From Acidobacterium sp. (GTDB lineage: Bacteria > Acidobacteriota > Terriglobia > Terriglobales > Acidobacteriaceae): 36,276 nucleotides of DNA. Positions 7,528 through 15,940 of this stretch are shown piece by piece; the first letter of the stretch is position 1, and each line of letters opens with the position of its first letter. The notes beneath the pieces are model-generated. The model was not told the origin of the DNA and ran no database searches. It was given only the letters and a program-made list of their open reading frames with translations. The stretch is taken from contig PMUI01000129.1 in the NCBI GenBank assembly GCA_003166955.1, positions 1 through 36,276 on the forward strand, read 5' to 3'. A program made the position numbers and the translations under genes.

Positions 7528-8832
7528 CTAAACGCGCGTCACTCCAACGATGCCCCGGCACTCCCCAAATCCAATGCGCGGATACCCTTCCCGCTCGCAC
7601 CACCCACGTAGGATCACCTCGTCGCCGTCCTCGAGAAATTTGCGCGACTCGCCATTCGGCAGCATCAGCGGCTCTGCGCCGCGCTTCGTCCGCTCCAGCA
7701 AGCTGCCCACCGAATCCGGCGTCGCCCCCGACACGGTCCCCGTCGCCAGCAAATCCCCCGGCCGCAGATTGCACCCATTGCTCGCGTGGTGCGTCACCAT
7801 TTGGGCCAGTGTCCAGTACAAATCCTTCATGTTCCCGCGGCTCACCCGCACCGGCGCCTCTCCCGCAGTGCGCATCTTCGCCGTCGCCAGCCACACTTCA
7901 AGGTTGATGTCGTACCCGCCCCGCTCCTGGTCTCGCTCCGAGTAGAGATACAGCAGAGGCTGCGGATCGCCCTCCGCCCGCTTCGCCGCCGGAACCCTGT
8001 ACGGCTCCAGGGCTTCGAGCGTCACCACCCACGGCGAGATCGTCGTCGCAAAGCTCTTCCCTAAAAACGGCCCCAGCGGCTGATACTCCCACGCCTGAAT
8101 ATCGCGCGCCGACCAGTCATTCACCAGGCACAGCCCGAAGATGTGCTTCTCCGCCTGCTCCAGCGGAATCGTATCGCCCAGCGTACTGCCCTCGCCGATA
8201 AAGAATCCCACCTCCAGCTCGTAATCGAGCATCCGGCTCAAGCCAAACATCGGCGTCGACGCTTCGGGAGGCTTGGTCTGCCCGCACGGCCGCCGCACCT
8301 CCGTCCCGCTGATCACAATCGACGACGCCCGCCCGTGATACCCAATCGGCACCCACTTGTAGTTCGGCAGCAGCGGCGTATCCGGCCGAAACAGACGCCC
8401 CACATTCGTCGCATGATGAATCGAAGCGTAGAAATCCGTGTAGTCGCCGATGCCGCCCACGCCAAACGGAGGCAGCATCTTTACGTCTTGCTGTGGGATC
8501 AAATGCGGCTCCACGCGATCCCGAACCTCCGGATCGCTCAGCAACTCGGCCGCACGATGCCGAATCTCCCGCGCCCGCCACGGCTCCATGTGCCCCAGGC
8601 CGCGCGGCCCCAGGCCAACAATCTGCGTCACGTTCAGCAGCCCCGCGACATTGCACCCCTGAAGATCGAGCACCTGGTCCCCGATCGCCAGGCACGTGTG
8701 CCGCCGCTGCCGATCGTCCTCATAGAGCCCAAACGGCAAATTCTCCAGCGGAAAATCCCCCTCCGGATCGTTCGCCGACTCCACCCAGCAGCGCCTTCTC
8801 GCGGGCGGATCGCCCCCACCCCTCACAGCCAT
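7528..8832 (-). CDS. fahA: Fumarylacetoacetase
   Basis: 434-residue fumarylacetoacetate hydrolase, the last enzyme of tyrosine/homogentisate catabolism, producing fumarate and acetoacetate. N-terminal SH3-like domain begins at WVESANDP; the catalytic domain has GDYTDFYASIHHATNVG (Asp133, catalytic His140), the metal ligands Glu205 and Glu207 in LDYELEVGFF, Asp239 in VNDWSARDIQ, then GYHGRASSIVISGTE and GTVSGATPDS. Length is normal for the family (~420). ATG 8832 is used; it overlaps the upstream gene by 10 bases, and the GTG at 8826, which forms a GTGA overlap, is a close second choice. Last gene of an hmgA–unknown–fahA cluster. Confidence 0.95.
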   Translation of the reverse strand: MAVRGGGDPPARRRCWVESANDPEGDFPLENLPFGLYEDDRQRRHTCLAIGDQVLDLQGCNVAGLLNVTQIVGLGPRGLGHMEPWRAREIRHRAAELLSDPEVRDRVEPHLIPQQDVKMLPPFGVGGIGDYTDFYASIHHATNVGRLFRPDTPLLPNYKWVPIGYHGRASSIVISGTEVRRPCGQTKPPEASTPMFGLSRMLDYELEVGFFIGEGSTLGDTIPLEQAEKHIFGLCLVNDWSARDIQAWEYQPLGPFLGKSFATTISPWVVTLEALEPYRVPAAKRAEGDPQPLLYLYSERDQERGGYDINLEVWLATAKMRTAGEAPVRVSRGNMKDLYWTLAQMVTHHASNGCNLRPGDLLATGTVSGATPDSVGSLLERTKRGAEPLMLPNGESRKFLEDGDEVILRGWCEREGYPRIGFGECRGIVGVTRV

Positions 8833-9689
8833 CCCATCGCCCTTAGGTCTTCCACCGGCTCCACAAACGAACACGACCCGAAGCCGATCGCAAACTCGCT
8901 CCTCGCCTTTTCGATCTGGTCGCTGATCATCGCGTTGTCGTGCCACCGAACCACATCGTCGTCGAGCCGGAACGCCGCCGCGTCTTCCTCGCTCAGCGTC
9001 TTCACCAGCGCCTTTTCATCCGCGCCGTAAAACGCCAGCGCTCCCGCTAAGAACACATTCACAAACCCGTGCATGGCCACCCGCGGACCATCCGGCGCCA
9101 ATTCCCGCACGCCGCGCACTGCGTGATGCAACCCCGCAGTCGCCTTCCACGCCACCCCCTCCTTCGCGCACGCCAGCAGAAATCGCGCCAACACATCCAC
9201 CGCCGGCACCGACTCGGCGGTCACACCACCCAGACGAATCTTCGCCCGCGCTCCGTACTCGCCCAGCACCGGCAGCACCTCACCGGCCTTCTCCGGAGGA
9301 AACTCCACATAGCGCGACCGTGCCGCCGGCAACCGCTCCAGCACCTCCTTCGCCGCGCGCGCATCGGCCGCTTTTGTTTCGAGGCTCCCGATAAACACCG
9401 CGCCCTGCTGGAACTCCTCAATCGCGCGCGCATCGTCTTCCGTCTCGCCCGCGCAAACCACCTTCAGCGTCCACGGCCGCTCCTGCTCGGTGCCCCACAC
9501 CCGCTCGAACGCGCCCGCAAACTCCTCCAGCCGGTTGGCCGTCAGCACAAAACCGCCCAGCAGCCAGAACTCGTCGGTCTCCGTATAGCGCTGGTAGTTC
9601 CGCAGCGCGCTCTCCATATCGAGCGCCGCCGGCGGAAATAACCCGGCATACTCCAGAATTCGCCCCAGCAAAGCCTGCGCAGCACTCAT
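8823..9689 (-). CDS. Conserved unknown protein between hmgA and fahA
   Basis: 288-residue soluble protein that I do not recognise by function. It lies between hmgA and fahA, overlapping fahA by 10 bases, so it is almost certainly co-expressed with homogentisate breakdown. Blocks that look constrained: GLFPPA (16-21), KIRLGG (150-155), WKATAGLHH (181-189), HGFVNVFLAGAL (207-218) and a C-terminal GFGSCSFVEPVEDL (269-282). The alternation of helices and short strands and the loop-like glycine motifs suggest a TIM-barrel-like enzyme, but no metal or cofactor site is certain. It takes the place that maleylacetoacetate isomerase (a glutathione-S-transferase-fold enzyme) would fill in a complete pathway, but it has no resemblance to that fold that I can see. 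Confidence 0.8.
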   Translation of the reverse strand: MSAAQALLGRILEYAGLFPPAALDMESALRNYQRYTETDEFWLLGGFVLTANRLEEFAGAFERVWGTEQERPWTLKVVCAGETEDDARAIEEFQQGAVFIGSLETKAADARAAKEVLERLPAARSRYVEFPPEKAGEVLPVLGEYGARAKIRLGGVTAESVPAVDVLARFLLACAKEGVAWKATAGLHHAVRGVRELAPDGPRVAMHGFVNVFLAGALAFYGADEKALVKTLSEEDAAAFRLDDDVVRWHDNAMISDQIEKARSEFAIGFGSCSFVEPVEDLRAMGWL

Positions 9690-9718
9690 TGCCTGTCCTT
9701 TTGCTAGCTTTTCGCTAG

Positions 9719-9763
9719 CCGCTTCTTAGCTGACCGCTCTTTAGCCGACCGCTTTTTAGCTGA
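9719..9763. repeat. Three 15-bp tandem repeats at the 3' end of hmgA
   Basis: Units CCGCTTCTTAGCTGA (9719-9733), CCGCTCTTTAGCCGA (9734-9748) and CCGCTTTTTAGCTGA (9749-9763), with a decayed copy just before. On the minus strand each unit carries GTCRGCTAA, a copy of the last codons and TAA stop of hmgA, all in the hmgA frame. Confidence 0.8.
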
Positions 9764-11060
9764 CCTTAAAGTGTTTCTTCAACCCCTGCCAGCATTCGAA
9801 ATATTCGTGCTGCAGAATCTTCGTCTCCAGCGCAAACTTCGTCGGCCGCACCGGCAGCCCCGTCTCAAACATAAATGCCAGCGTGTTATCGAGCTTCACC
9901 GGCTTCAGCTCCGCCTTGCTCGCCTTCTCAAACGTCTCCGCATCCGGCCCGTGGCCCGACATGCAGTTGTGCAGGCTCGCGCCGCCCGGCAGAAATCCCT
10001 CCGCCTTCGCGTCGTACTCGCCGAACACCAGCCCCATAAACTCATTCATCATGTTCCGATGAAACCACGGCGGACGAAAAGTATGCTCCGCCACCAGCCA
10101 TCGCGGCGGAAAAATTGCGAAGTCCACATTGGCCGTCCCCGCCATCGTCGACGGCGACGTCATCACCGTGTAAATCGACGGGTCGGGATGATCGAAGCTC
10201 ACCGTGTTGATGCACTGGAACCGCGCCAGATCATATTTGTATGGCGCATAGTTGCCGTGCCACGCGACGACGTCGAGCGGCGAGTGGTCGATCTCCGCCT
10301 CCCACATCCGCCCCAAAAACTTCCCGATAATCCGGAAATCCCCCTCTTCATCCTCGTAGGCCGCGACCGGCGCCAGAAAATCCCTGGGATTCGCGAGCCC
10401 ATTCGCGCCAATCGCCCCCAGCTCCGGCAGCCTAAACGGCAGGCCGTAGTTTTCGCAGATGTACCCGCGCGACGGCCCGTCCATCGTCACGCGCATCTTG
10501 ATCCCGCGCGGAACAACAGCAATTTCGCCCGGCAACGTGTCCAGAATCCCCAACTCGGTGTGGATGCCCAGCTTTCCCTGCTGCGGCACGATCAGCATCT
10601 CGCCGTCGGCGTTGTAGAAATACCGCCCCTGCATCGGCGCATTCGCCGCGTACAAGTGAATCCCCACGCCAATCTGCATCGCCGGATCGCCGCTGCCGCC
10701 CATGGTCACGATCCCGTCGACGAAATCCGTCTTCACCTCCGGCATCGGGATCGGATTCCACCGCATCTGGTTCGGCGGCGTGGGCAGCTCGGTGAACGGC
10801 CCGCTGCGAAACAGCCCCAGGCCGAGAGCGGATCCGAGCCCAGACCCGATCTCCGTGAACGGCTTGTGCGTCACCGACGGCCGGATTCGATACGTCCACG
10901 TCCGCCGGTTCGTCGCCCGCGGTGCCGTGAACGCTGTCCCGCTCAGCTGTTCGGTGTAGAGACCCAGCGGCGCTTTCTGCGGCGAGTTCTGCCCCTCGGG
11001 CAGCGCGCCCTTCACCGCCTCGGTGGCAAATTCATTTCCAAATCCTGACTGATACTGCAT
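9756..11060 (-). CDS. hmgA: Homogentisate 1,2-dioxygenase
   Basis: 434-residue non-haem Fe(II) dioxygenase that opens the homogentisate ring to maleylacetoacetate in tyrosine/phenylalanine catabolism. Starts [16 protein letters not shown], the typical N-terminus, with GGAGGAG eight bases before the ATG. Iron ligands are all present: His334 and Glu340 in [12 protein letters not shown] and His370 in [10 protein letters not shown]; His291 in SFDHPDP matches the catalytic second-shell His of the human enzyme. Normal length. It begins the hmgA–unknown–fahA cluster; a 66-base gap with 15-bp repeats separates it from the next gene. The other pathway enzymes (tyrosine aminotransferase, HPPD) are not in the window. 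Confidence 0.97.
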   Translation of the reverse strand: MQYQSGFGNEFATEAVKGALPEGQNSPQKAPLGLYTEQLSGTAFTAPRATNRRTWTYRIRPSVTHKPFTEIGSGLGSALGLGLFRSGPFTELPTPPNQMRWNPIPMPEVKTDFVDGIVTMGGSGDPAMQIGVGIHLYAANAPMQGRYFYNADGEMLIVPQQGKLGIHTELGILDTLPGEIAVVPRGIKMRVTMDGPSRGYICENYGLPFRLPELGAIGANGLANPRDFLAPVAAYEDEEGDFRIIGKFLGRMWEAEIDHSPLDVVAWHGNYAPYKYDLARFQCINTVSFDHPDPSIYTVMTSPSTMAGTANVDFAIFPPRWLVAEHTFRPPWFHRNMMNEFMGLVFGEYDAKAEGFLPGGASLHNCMSGHGPDAETFEKASKAELKPVKLDNTLAFMFETGLPVRPTKFALETKILQHEYFECWQGLKKHFKVS

Positions 11061-11132
11061 TCCACTCTCCTCCGATGCTCCGGTTCGCGCACAAAACCTT
11101 ATACGCTACCGAGAACAGCAGAGGATTGGCAA

Positions 11133-11882
11133 CTATCGCAGAATCGCATTCGCAATCCGCGTCCACCACGGTGCCTGGCTGAGCAGCGTCCGCATCACGA
11201 ACACCTGCGCCACCACCAGCACCGGCAGCGCATACCAATAGACCCGATGCACCTTCTTCATCACCAAAAGATCCCGCGACACGCCGAGCAGGATGAGCGC
11301 ATCCACCCCGGAGTAAAACCACACAAAGGCAAATGTCTGGTTCGGCATCCGGCCCCACGCTGCCGCCGTCAGCACGCACGTCGCAATCAGCATCAGCCTG
11401 CGATGCATCTCCGGCTTCTTGCGCCAGTTCAACGCCAGCCAGAAAAACACAGCGAAGCAGGTGATATCAAAGAACGGAATAATCAGAAATGCCGGAGGCC
11501 CTGCCGCATCCGGAGTCTCGAACCGCATATCGAAGCGCCGCATCACGATGGCCGTGGCAAACCCCACCACTGTCATCGCGACCGCCAGTCCCACGCCAAA
11601 CCATCCCGTCGTCCGGTGGATCCGCACGTTCCGCGTCCGCACCAGCGCCGACTGCAGGATGAAAAACGCAACCCACGCGCAGAACAACGACGCGTGCACC
11701 CACAGCAGCCACGGCCGCGGCGGCGCTGCATGCAGTAAATTCTGATTGACCGTATGGCTGAAGCCATAAATCACGACCGCTGCAATCAGCAGCGACATGA
11801 AGAAATAGAAGTACCGCCCCGCCACGTCTACTGCTCGGCTCTTTTTTGCAACGCGCGCGGAGGTCTGTGCTGACGTAGCCAT
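11133..11882 (-). CDS. Seven-helix membrane protein, uncharacterised
   Basis: 249-residue integral membrane protein with about seven helices. Polar landmarks: FSHTVNQNLL after helix 1, a His in LLWVHASLFCAWV, RNVRIHRTTGWFGVG, and RKKPEMHRRLMLIATCVLTA. The histidines placed in or next to helices and the HR(T/L) motifs recall DUF2306-like or cytochrome-b561-like membrane proteins, but I cannot confirm haem binding. It lies 72 bases upstream of hmgA on the same strand and may be co-transcribed with the homogentisate genes, though no functional link is evident. Start ATG 11882; no strong ribosome-binding site. Confidence 0.75.
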   Translation of the reverse strand: MATSAQTSARVAKKSRAVDVAGRYFYFFMSLLIAAVVIYGFSHTVNQNLLHAAPPRPWLLWVHASLFCAWVAFFILQSALVRTRNVRIHRTTGWFGVGLAVAMTVVGFATAIVMRRFDMRFETPDAAGPPAFLIIPFFDITCFAVFFWLALNWRKKPEMHRRLMLIATCVLTAAAWGRMPNQTFAFVWFYSGVDALILLGVSRDLLVMKKVHRVYWYALPVLVVAQVFVMRTLLSQAPWWTRIANAILR

Positions 11883-12007
11883 AGAAACTCGAATCGGGGA
11901 AGGCTGGGGCCCCGGGGTTGAATGCGTTGCGCCATCTTAGCGCACAGCGACTCACAAATCGAAGCGAAAAATCTTCCGCGTCCCCAGCCGCGCGCCAGTC
12001 GTTCCCG

Positions 12008-12421
12008 CTAGTCCTCCGACTTCCACTGGAAACACAGCCCGTAGCCGTCGGGATCCTTCAGGTTGAGCTGCTTCATCCCGTAGCGCGCCACCTGGGGAGG
12101 CTTCACCGCCACGCCCTTTTCGCGTAGCTCTTCATAGGCTCCGTCGACATCAGGACACGGAAAAAACAACCCTGTATCGCCATGCGCCGCCACTCGCGCG
12201 CGATCCGCCGGCACCGGCCGCTCGTTGTCGAATTCGTACGCCGTGTTCAGCATGATCTCCGTCGATCCCAGCCGCAGCAGCGCCCAGTGGAACTGGTCCG
12301 GCCCCATCACCGGCGACGTGCTCACCACTTCAAATCCCAGCTTGTCGCGATAGAACCGCACCGCCGTCGGCATGTCATACACCTGCAGCAGCGGGCACAC
12401 CCCGCGCACCTCGATCGCCAT
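12008..12421 (-). CDS. VOC-superfamily (glyoxalase/bleomycin-resistance fold) protein
   Basis: 137-residue vicinal-oxygen-chelate fold protein. Two βαβββ modules are visible: VRGVCPLLQVYDMPTAVRFY with DKLGFEVV, and HGDTGLFFPCPDVDGAYEEL with a C-terminal LKDPDGYGLCFQW. The module-end Glu normally in 'DPDGN..E' is replaced by Cys/Phe (GLCFQW), and possible metal ligands are His (FHWALL) and Glu (STEIMLN); metal binding is uncertain. GAGGTGA lies upstream of ATG 12421. The function of such small VOC proteins ranges from lyases to drug binding and cannot be told here. Confidence 0.85.
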   Translation of the reverse strand: MAIEVRGVCPLLQVYDMPTAVRFYRDKLGFEVVSTSPVMGPDQFHWALLRLGSTEIMLNTAYEFDNERPVPADRARVAAHGDTGLFFPCPDVDGAYEELREKGVAVKPPQVARYGMKQLNLKDPDGYGLCFQWKSED

Positions 12422-12461
12422 CGCTCACCTCACGATGGCAATAAGCATAGAATGCCTTCCT

Positions 12462-12513
12462 GCTTGCCGCTTCCAGCTTCATGCTGCTACTGGCTACCAG
12501 CTACCGGCTGCTT
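12462..12513. repeat. Heptanucleotide tandem repeat, GCTWCCR type (locus C)
   Basis: Units GCTTGCC, GCTTCCA, GCTTCAT, a 10-base GCTGCTACTG, GCTACCA, GCTACCG, GCTGCTT. The last eight residues and the TAG stop (12487-12489) of the CBS-domain reading frame are written in this array on the minus strand. Confidence 0.7.
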
Positions 12514-12924
12514 CCTGGGTTCCCGCGTCTCCTCCTCCATTAGCCACCGCCGCAGTTGCAGAATGTCATTCGCCCGCGCAATCCCCACCGGCTTGCTATC
12601 ACCCGCCGCCACCACCGCCACATTCTCCGTTTCCTTCCGCATCATGTCGCGTTGCACCTGGTCCACCAGCTCGCCAGGCTGCGCCAGCACATAATCCTGC
12701 CGCGCCAGTTCGCGCATCTTCAGCGGCTGCTCCGCAGAATCCGTCCGCAGCAGATCGTGGGGCTCCACAATGCCCACCAGCGCTCCCGCCGCGTCCACCA
12801 CCGGCATCATCATCGCCACATCTCCCGGCACGAAGGTCTCCACCACCGTGCGCAGCGCATCGTCGGCCTTGAACACTGTGAACTCCTTCCGCATCACCTG
12901 CTCGATACTCGCTCGCATCAGCAC
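12487..12924 (-). CDS. CBS-domain pair, detached C-terminal part of the ClC channel
   Basis: Two CBS domains: the first from MRKEFTVFKADDALRTV to GIVEPHDLLR, the second from LARQDYVLAQPGELVDQV to GIARANDILQL. CBS pairs bind adenine nucleotides and gate ClC-type channels. It is in the same frame as the ClC gene upstream and separated from it only by one TAG codon (12940-12942) plus five codons, so it reads as the second half of one ~610-residue ClC-CBS protein. It could be translated on its own from GTG 12924, but the only Shine-Dalgarno-like sequence (TAGGA) is 13 bases away. The C-terminal residues KQPVAGSQ come from the heptamer repeat and are probably not conserved. Confidence 0.75.
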   Translation of the reverse strand: MLMRASIEQVMRKEFTVFKADDALRTVVETFVPGDVAMMMPVVDAAGALVGIVEPHDLLRTDSAEQPLKMRELARQDYVLAQPGELVDQVQRDMMRKETENVAVVAAGDSKPVGIARANDILQLRRWLMEEETREPRKQPVAGSQ

Positions 12925-12939
12925 CGGCGCCGAGTAATC

Positions 12940-14304
12940 CTACAGCACGATCCGCCCTCGCCTCACCAGCTTGATCGTCATGATCGATTCGCGGCTGCAC
13001 AACCGCACGAACCCGTCGGACACCATCACGCACACGATTAGCGGCAGCAGCGCGTTGGGATTGTGACTCAGCTCGAAGAGGAACACGATGCTGGTGAACG
13101 GCGCTCTCGCCATCCCTCCAAACACCGCGGCCATCGCCACCAGCGCGTAAAACGCAGGATCGCTCACCACCGACGGAAACAGATGCTGCGCGCCCATTGC
13201 AAACGCCGCGCCCAGCCCTCCGCCCACTACCAGAGACGGCGCAAACACGCCGCCCGTCGTTCCCGACCCCAGCGAAATCGTCAGCGCCCAGAACTTCGCC
13301 ACCGAAATCCCCGCCAGATGCCCTGCGGTCAGCCGATCGTTCAGCATGTCGCGGATCGTGTAATAGCTCGTTCCCAGCACCTGCGGATAGAAATACCCAA
13401 TCCCTCCCAGGATCGTCGCGCCGATCACCGGACACCAGATCAGCCTGTGCTTGATCGGCAGCTCGTCGAAGAAATCTTCCAGCCACACCAGCACCCGGAT
13501 CATCGCCACCCCGACGACTCCCATCAGAAGCCCAAGCACCGCAAACAACCACAGCTCCTTCATGCTCGTCAGCCTGAAGGCCGGAGTTGGAAACAGCGGA
13601 GCCCACCCCGAAAAATGATTCCGCACCCCCGTCGCCACCACAGCCGCAAACGCCACCGGAATGAACGACCGCGCCCGCAGCTCGAAAAGCAGCAGCTCCA
13701 CCGCAACCAGAATCCCCGCCAACGGCGCGGCAAACGTGGCCGCCATTCCCGCCGCAGCGCCCGCGGCCAGCAGCACGCGTCGGTAATAAGGCGAAAGCCC
13801 CACCGCCTGCCCAAATAGGGAGCCGATCGCCGCGCCTGTCTGGATAATCGGCCCCTCTGCGCCAAACGGCCCGCCCGTCCCGATCGCCAGCGCCGTCGCC
13901 AGCGGCTTCAAAATCGCGACGCGAAGCCGCATCCGGCTTTTGCCAAACAGCACCGACTCCATTGCCTCCGGAGTTCCGTGCCCCTTCAGCGTCGGCTCCC
14001 AGAAATGAATCATGATCCCCACCAGCAACCCGCCAATCGGCGGAATGAGGATCACCCACAGCCCCAGATGATTCCCCGCCGGATAGACATCAGCGAACGA
14101 GAATTTTCCGTAGAAAAATAGATTGGTGAAGAAGTGGATCAGCTCCAGCAGCCCCTGCGCCACCAACCCTGCGACCAAACCCACGCCCAGCGCAAAAATC
14201 GAGATCCGGATCACCTCCGGCTCCAGCGCCACTCCAAACTGCCCCTTCCGGTTCGACTGCGACTCGGGCGCCGCCGCTATCTCCGGTATCGGAAACTCCG
14301 CCAT
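12940..14304 (-). CDS. ClC-family chloride channel/transporter, membrane domain
   Basis: 454-residue ClC membrane domain. ATG 14304 is chosen because AGAGGAG sits 7 bases upstream; the longer GTG frame from 14355 has no site. Selectivity-filter regions: GHGTPEAMES (108-117, equivalent to GSGIP), GAEGP (148-152) with gating Glu150, and GSGTTGGVFAPSLVVGGG (equivalent to GGIFAP), then AAVFGGMARAPFTS near the conserved Tyr region. About 10-12 helices. The gene ends at TAG 12940 directly before an in-frame CBS-domain pair. In related proteins I recall the linker reading VLQDY; here it is VL-stop-DY, fitting a CAG-to-TAG change. The channel may still be made without its CBS regulatory domain. Confidence 0.9.
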   Translation of the reverse strand: MAEFPIPEIAAAPESQSNRKGQFGVALEPEVIRISIFALGVGLVAGLVAQGLLELIHFFTNLFFYGKFSFADVYPAGNHLGLWVILIPPIGGLLVGIMIHFWEPTLKGHGTPEAMESVLFGKSRMRLRVAILKPLATALAIGTGGPFGAEGPIIQTGAAIGSLFGQAVGLSPYYRRVLLAAGAAAGMAATFAAPLAGILVAVELLLFELRARSFIPVAFAAVVATGVRNHFSGWAPLFPTPAFRLTSMKELWLFAVLGLLMGVVGVAMIRVLVWLEDFFDELPIKHRLIWCPVIGATILGGIGYFYPQVLGTSYYTIRDMLNDRLTAGHLAGISVAKFWALTISLGSGTTGGVFAPSLVVGGGLGAAFAMGAQHLFPSVVSDPAFYALVAMAAVFGGMARAPFTSIVFLFELSHNPNALLPLIVCVMVSDGFVRLCSRESIMTIKLVRRGRIVL

Positions 14305-14360
14305 CCCGCAACTCCTCTCCGCGCCGCACCGGCGAGAGACGGCAGCCGATTCCACTTAGG

Positions 14361-14394
14361 TCGCATCACGATCTATTTTACATCGTATTACGAT
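14361..14394. promoter_or_regulatory. Double palindromic operator upstream of the ClC gene
   Basis: ATCGTATTACGAT (14382-14394) is an exact palindrome with 6-base arms. A second, imperfect copy (minus strand ATCGTGATGCGA, about 14362-14373) starts about 20-21 bases away, two helical turns. Both lie 57-90 bases upstream of the ClC start. The sequence recalls PadR-type operators (TATCGTAATACGATA-like); the regulator is not in the window. Confidence 0.55.
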
Positions 14395-14575
14395 CTTTTG
14401 CAGGAGACACGGGCCCAGACCGCGCACCGCGGAATTCAACACGCGGCTCTCCAGCGAATGCGCTTCGCCGGCACGCTCCACCGAGTGACCCCAATCCCGG
14501 GCTCTTACCGTGCTCGCCTGCATTCCCGAAGGAGATTGAACCAGGAAAACGAACGACGACCGCAGCCCGATCGCC

Positions 14576-14815
14576 TTACCGCGGCATGCCGCCTGCTACC
14601 CATCGCGCGAAAATAGCCACGTTGGCCGGCGGCCAGGCTCCGTCGCAGGGCATGGTGCCGTCCTGCAATCGCTCCAGAATGGGCGCCGCATGCTTGCTGA
14701 CGTCATCGTATGACCAGAGGTCAAAGGCCCCCAGCATCGCCTCCCGATCCGAACCTCGGAACAGATTCTTAATATCCCGATCAAAACTTGGCGTCTCTCC
14801 AGGGCCGGCTGTCAT
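14576..14815 (-). CDS. Small conserved unknown protein
   Basis: 79-residue soluble protein: FDRDIKNLFRGSDREAMLGA, then FDLWSYDDVSKHAAPILERL, DGTMPCDGAWPPANVAIFAR and WVAGGMPR. A strong GGAGGA site lies 6 bases before ATG 14815, supporting a real gene. The pattern (DI..LFR..D...M...FDLW.Y.DV, then G.MPCDG.W) is one I recall from small unnamed proteins in soil bacteria, sometimes near oxidoreductases; no function is known to me. The single Cys in MPCDG and the absence of a CxxCH argue against a cytochrome. It is flanked by 270 bases of non-coding sequence towards the ClC gene. Confidence 0.75.
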   Translation of the reverse strand: MTAGPGETPSFDRDIKNLFRGSDREAMLGAFDLWSYDDVSKHAAPILERLQDGTMPCDGAWPPANVAIFARWVAGGMPR

Positions 14816-15024
14816 CTGCGTTCCTCCTCAGAATTCGACGTTCCTCTGGCCGCGCAAACTCGAAACGACCGCGACCGTTTCAGAATTACACCGCAGAAGC
14901 GAAATCCGGGTCAATCCGCCGGTGCGGATTCATCACGCTACAATCCAGGTTCGGGCCACGTTCGCGCTCGCTCGCCCCTCCCACCCATCCTCCACCCCAC
15001 CCACATTCAAGGAGCACACTCCCC

Positions 15025-15789
15025 ATGCAAACCAGCGGCAACACCATCCTCATCACCGGCGGCACCTCCGGCATCGGCCGCGGCCTCGCCGAAGCCTTCC
15101 ACGAGCTCGGCAATCGCGTCATCGTCGCCGGCCGCCGCAAAGCGCTCCTCGACGAAGTCACCGCCGCCCATCCCGGCATGCAGTCCGCCCTTCTCGATGT
15201 GCAGGACATCGACGCTCTCCCGGATTTCGGAGCCCAAATGGCGAGTGAATACCCCGCCCTCAACGTCCTCATCAATAATGCCGGCATCATGAAGGCGGAA
15301 AACCTCAACGACTCCGAAGCCGATTTCGACGTGGTCGAGGACATCGTCGAGACCAACCTCATCGCCCCCCTGCGCCTCACCGCCGCCTTGCTGCCTCACT
15401 TCAAAAAACAGGCGCACGCCGCCGTCATCAACGTCACCTCCGGCCTCGCCTTTGTGCCCCTGGCCCTCACGCCCACCTATTGCGCTACCAAGGCCGCCAT
15501 CCATTCCTGGACCCAGTCCCTCCGCTACCAGCTCCGCAACAGCTCCATCCAGGTCCTCGAGCTTCCCCCGCCTTACGTCCAAACGGAACTGATGGGCCCG
15601 CAACAAATGCAGGACCCGCGCGCCGTGCCTCTCGCCGACTTCATCGCCGAAGTCATGGAGATCCTCCGCACGCAGCCCGACGCGACAGAAATCCTCGTCC
15701 AGCGCGTCCTCCCCCTCCGCTACGCTGCCGAGCAGGGCCACGAGAAATACGACCAGTTCGTCCGGACCTTCAACGACTCCATGCACTGA
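15025..15789 (+). CDS. Short-chain dehydrogenase/reductase (DltE-like)
   Basis: 254-residue classical SDR. Start ATG 15025 with AAGGAG at 15009-15014. The cofactor site is TGGTSGIG (11-18) followed by a GRR motif (AGRRKAL), favouring NADP(H) over NAD. Structural motif NNAG (84-87), catalytic Ser139 (NVTSGLAFVP), Tyr152 and Lys156 (YCATK) are all present. The ending PPYVQTELMGPQQM resembles DltE/YdfG-like oxidoreductases. The substrate cannot be predicted; it is not in an operon with an obvious pathway. A longer in-frame extension to 14788 is discarded because it lacks a ribosome-binding site and reads through non-coding DNA. Confidence 0.92.
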   Translation: MQTSGNTILITGGTSGIGRGLAEAFHELGNRVIVAGRRKALLDEVTAAHPGMQSALLDVQDIDALPDFGAQMASEYPALNVLINNAGIMKAENLNDSEADFDVVEDIVETNLIAPLRLTAALLPHFKKQAHAAVINVTSGLAFVPLALTPTYCATKAAIHSWTQSLRYQLRNSSIQVLELPPPYVQTELMGPQQMQDPRAVPLADFIAEVMEILRTQPDATEILVQRVLPLRYAAEQGHEKYDQFVRTFNDSMH

Positions 15790-15847
15790 GCCGCCGTGGC
15801 CATTCCGCCATCATCGGCGGGCCATGTTGCGCCGATATTCCCGTTTT

Positions 15848-15863
15848 TGTGACGCAGATCACA
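15848..15863. promoter_or_regulatory. CRP-type palindromic operator
   Basis: TGTGA-N6-TCACA, an exact match to the CRP-family consensus core, located 78 bases upstream of a gene for a Crp-like sensor domain. It also lies 59 bases after the end of the SDR gene. Because it is exact, chance occurrence in this GC-rich intergenic region is unlikely. Confidence 0.65.
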
Positions 15864-15940
15864 GCGTCCGCCCGGCTCCGCCGTGAGAATGACTCAAAGG
15901 GCCAGATAGCAGATCTGTTCGACGGCCCCACCCCAGGCTC

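Noticed and set aside
9771-11048. A 425-codon plus-strand frame opposite hmgA
   Set aside because: hmgA is certain from its iron ligands; the antisense frame is Arg/His/Pro-rich with no motif.
12599-14059. A 486-codon minus-strand frame overlapping the ClC gene
   Set aside because: It is Gly/Ala-rich in a shifted frame with no transmembrane pattern, while the ClC frame has all filter motifs.
14788-15024. N-terminal extension of the SDR gene
   Set aside because: The 79 extra codons have no ribosome-binding site, precede the NADP-binding motif that normally lies at the N-terminus, and overlap the promoter region; ATG 15025 has AAGGAG.
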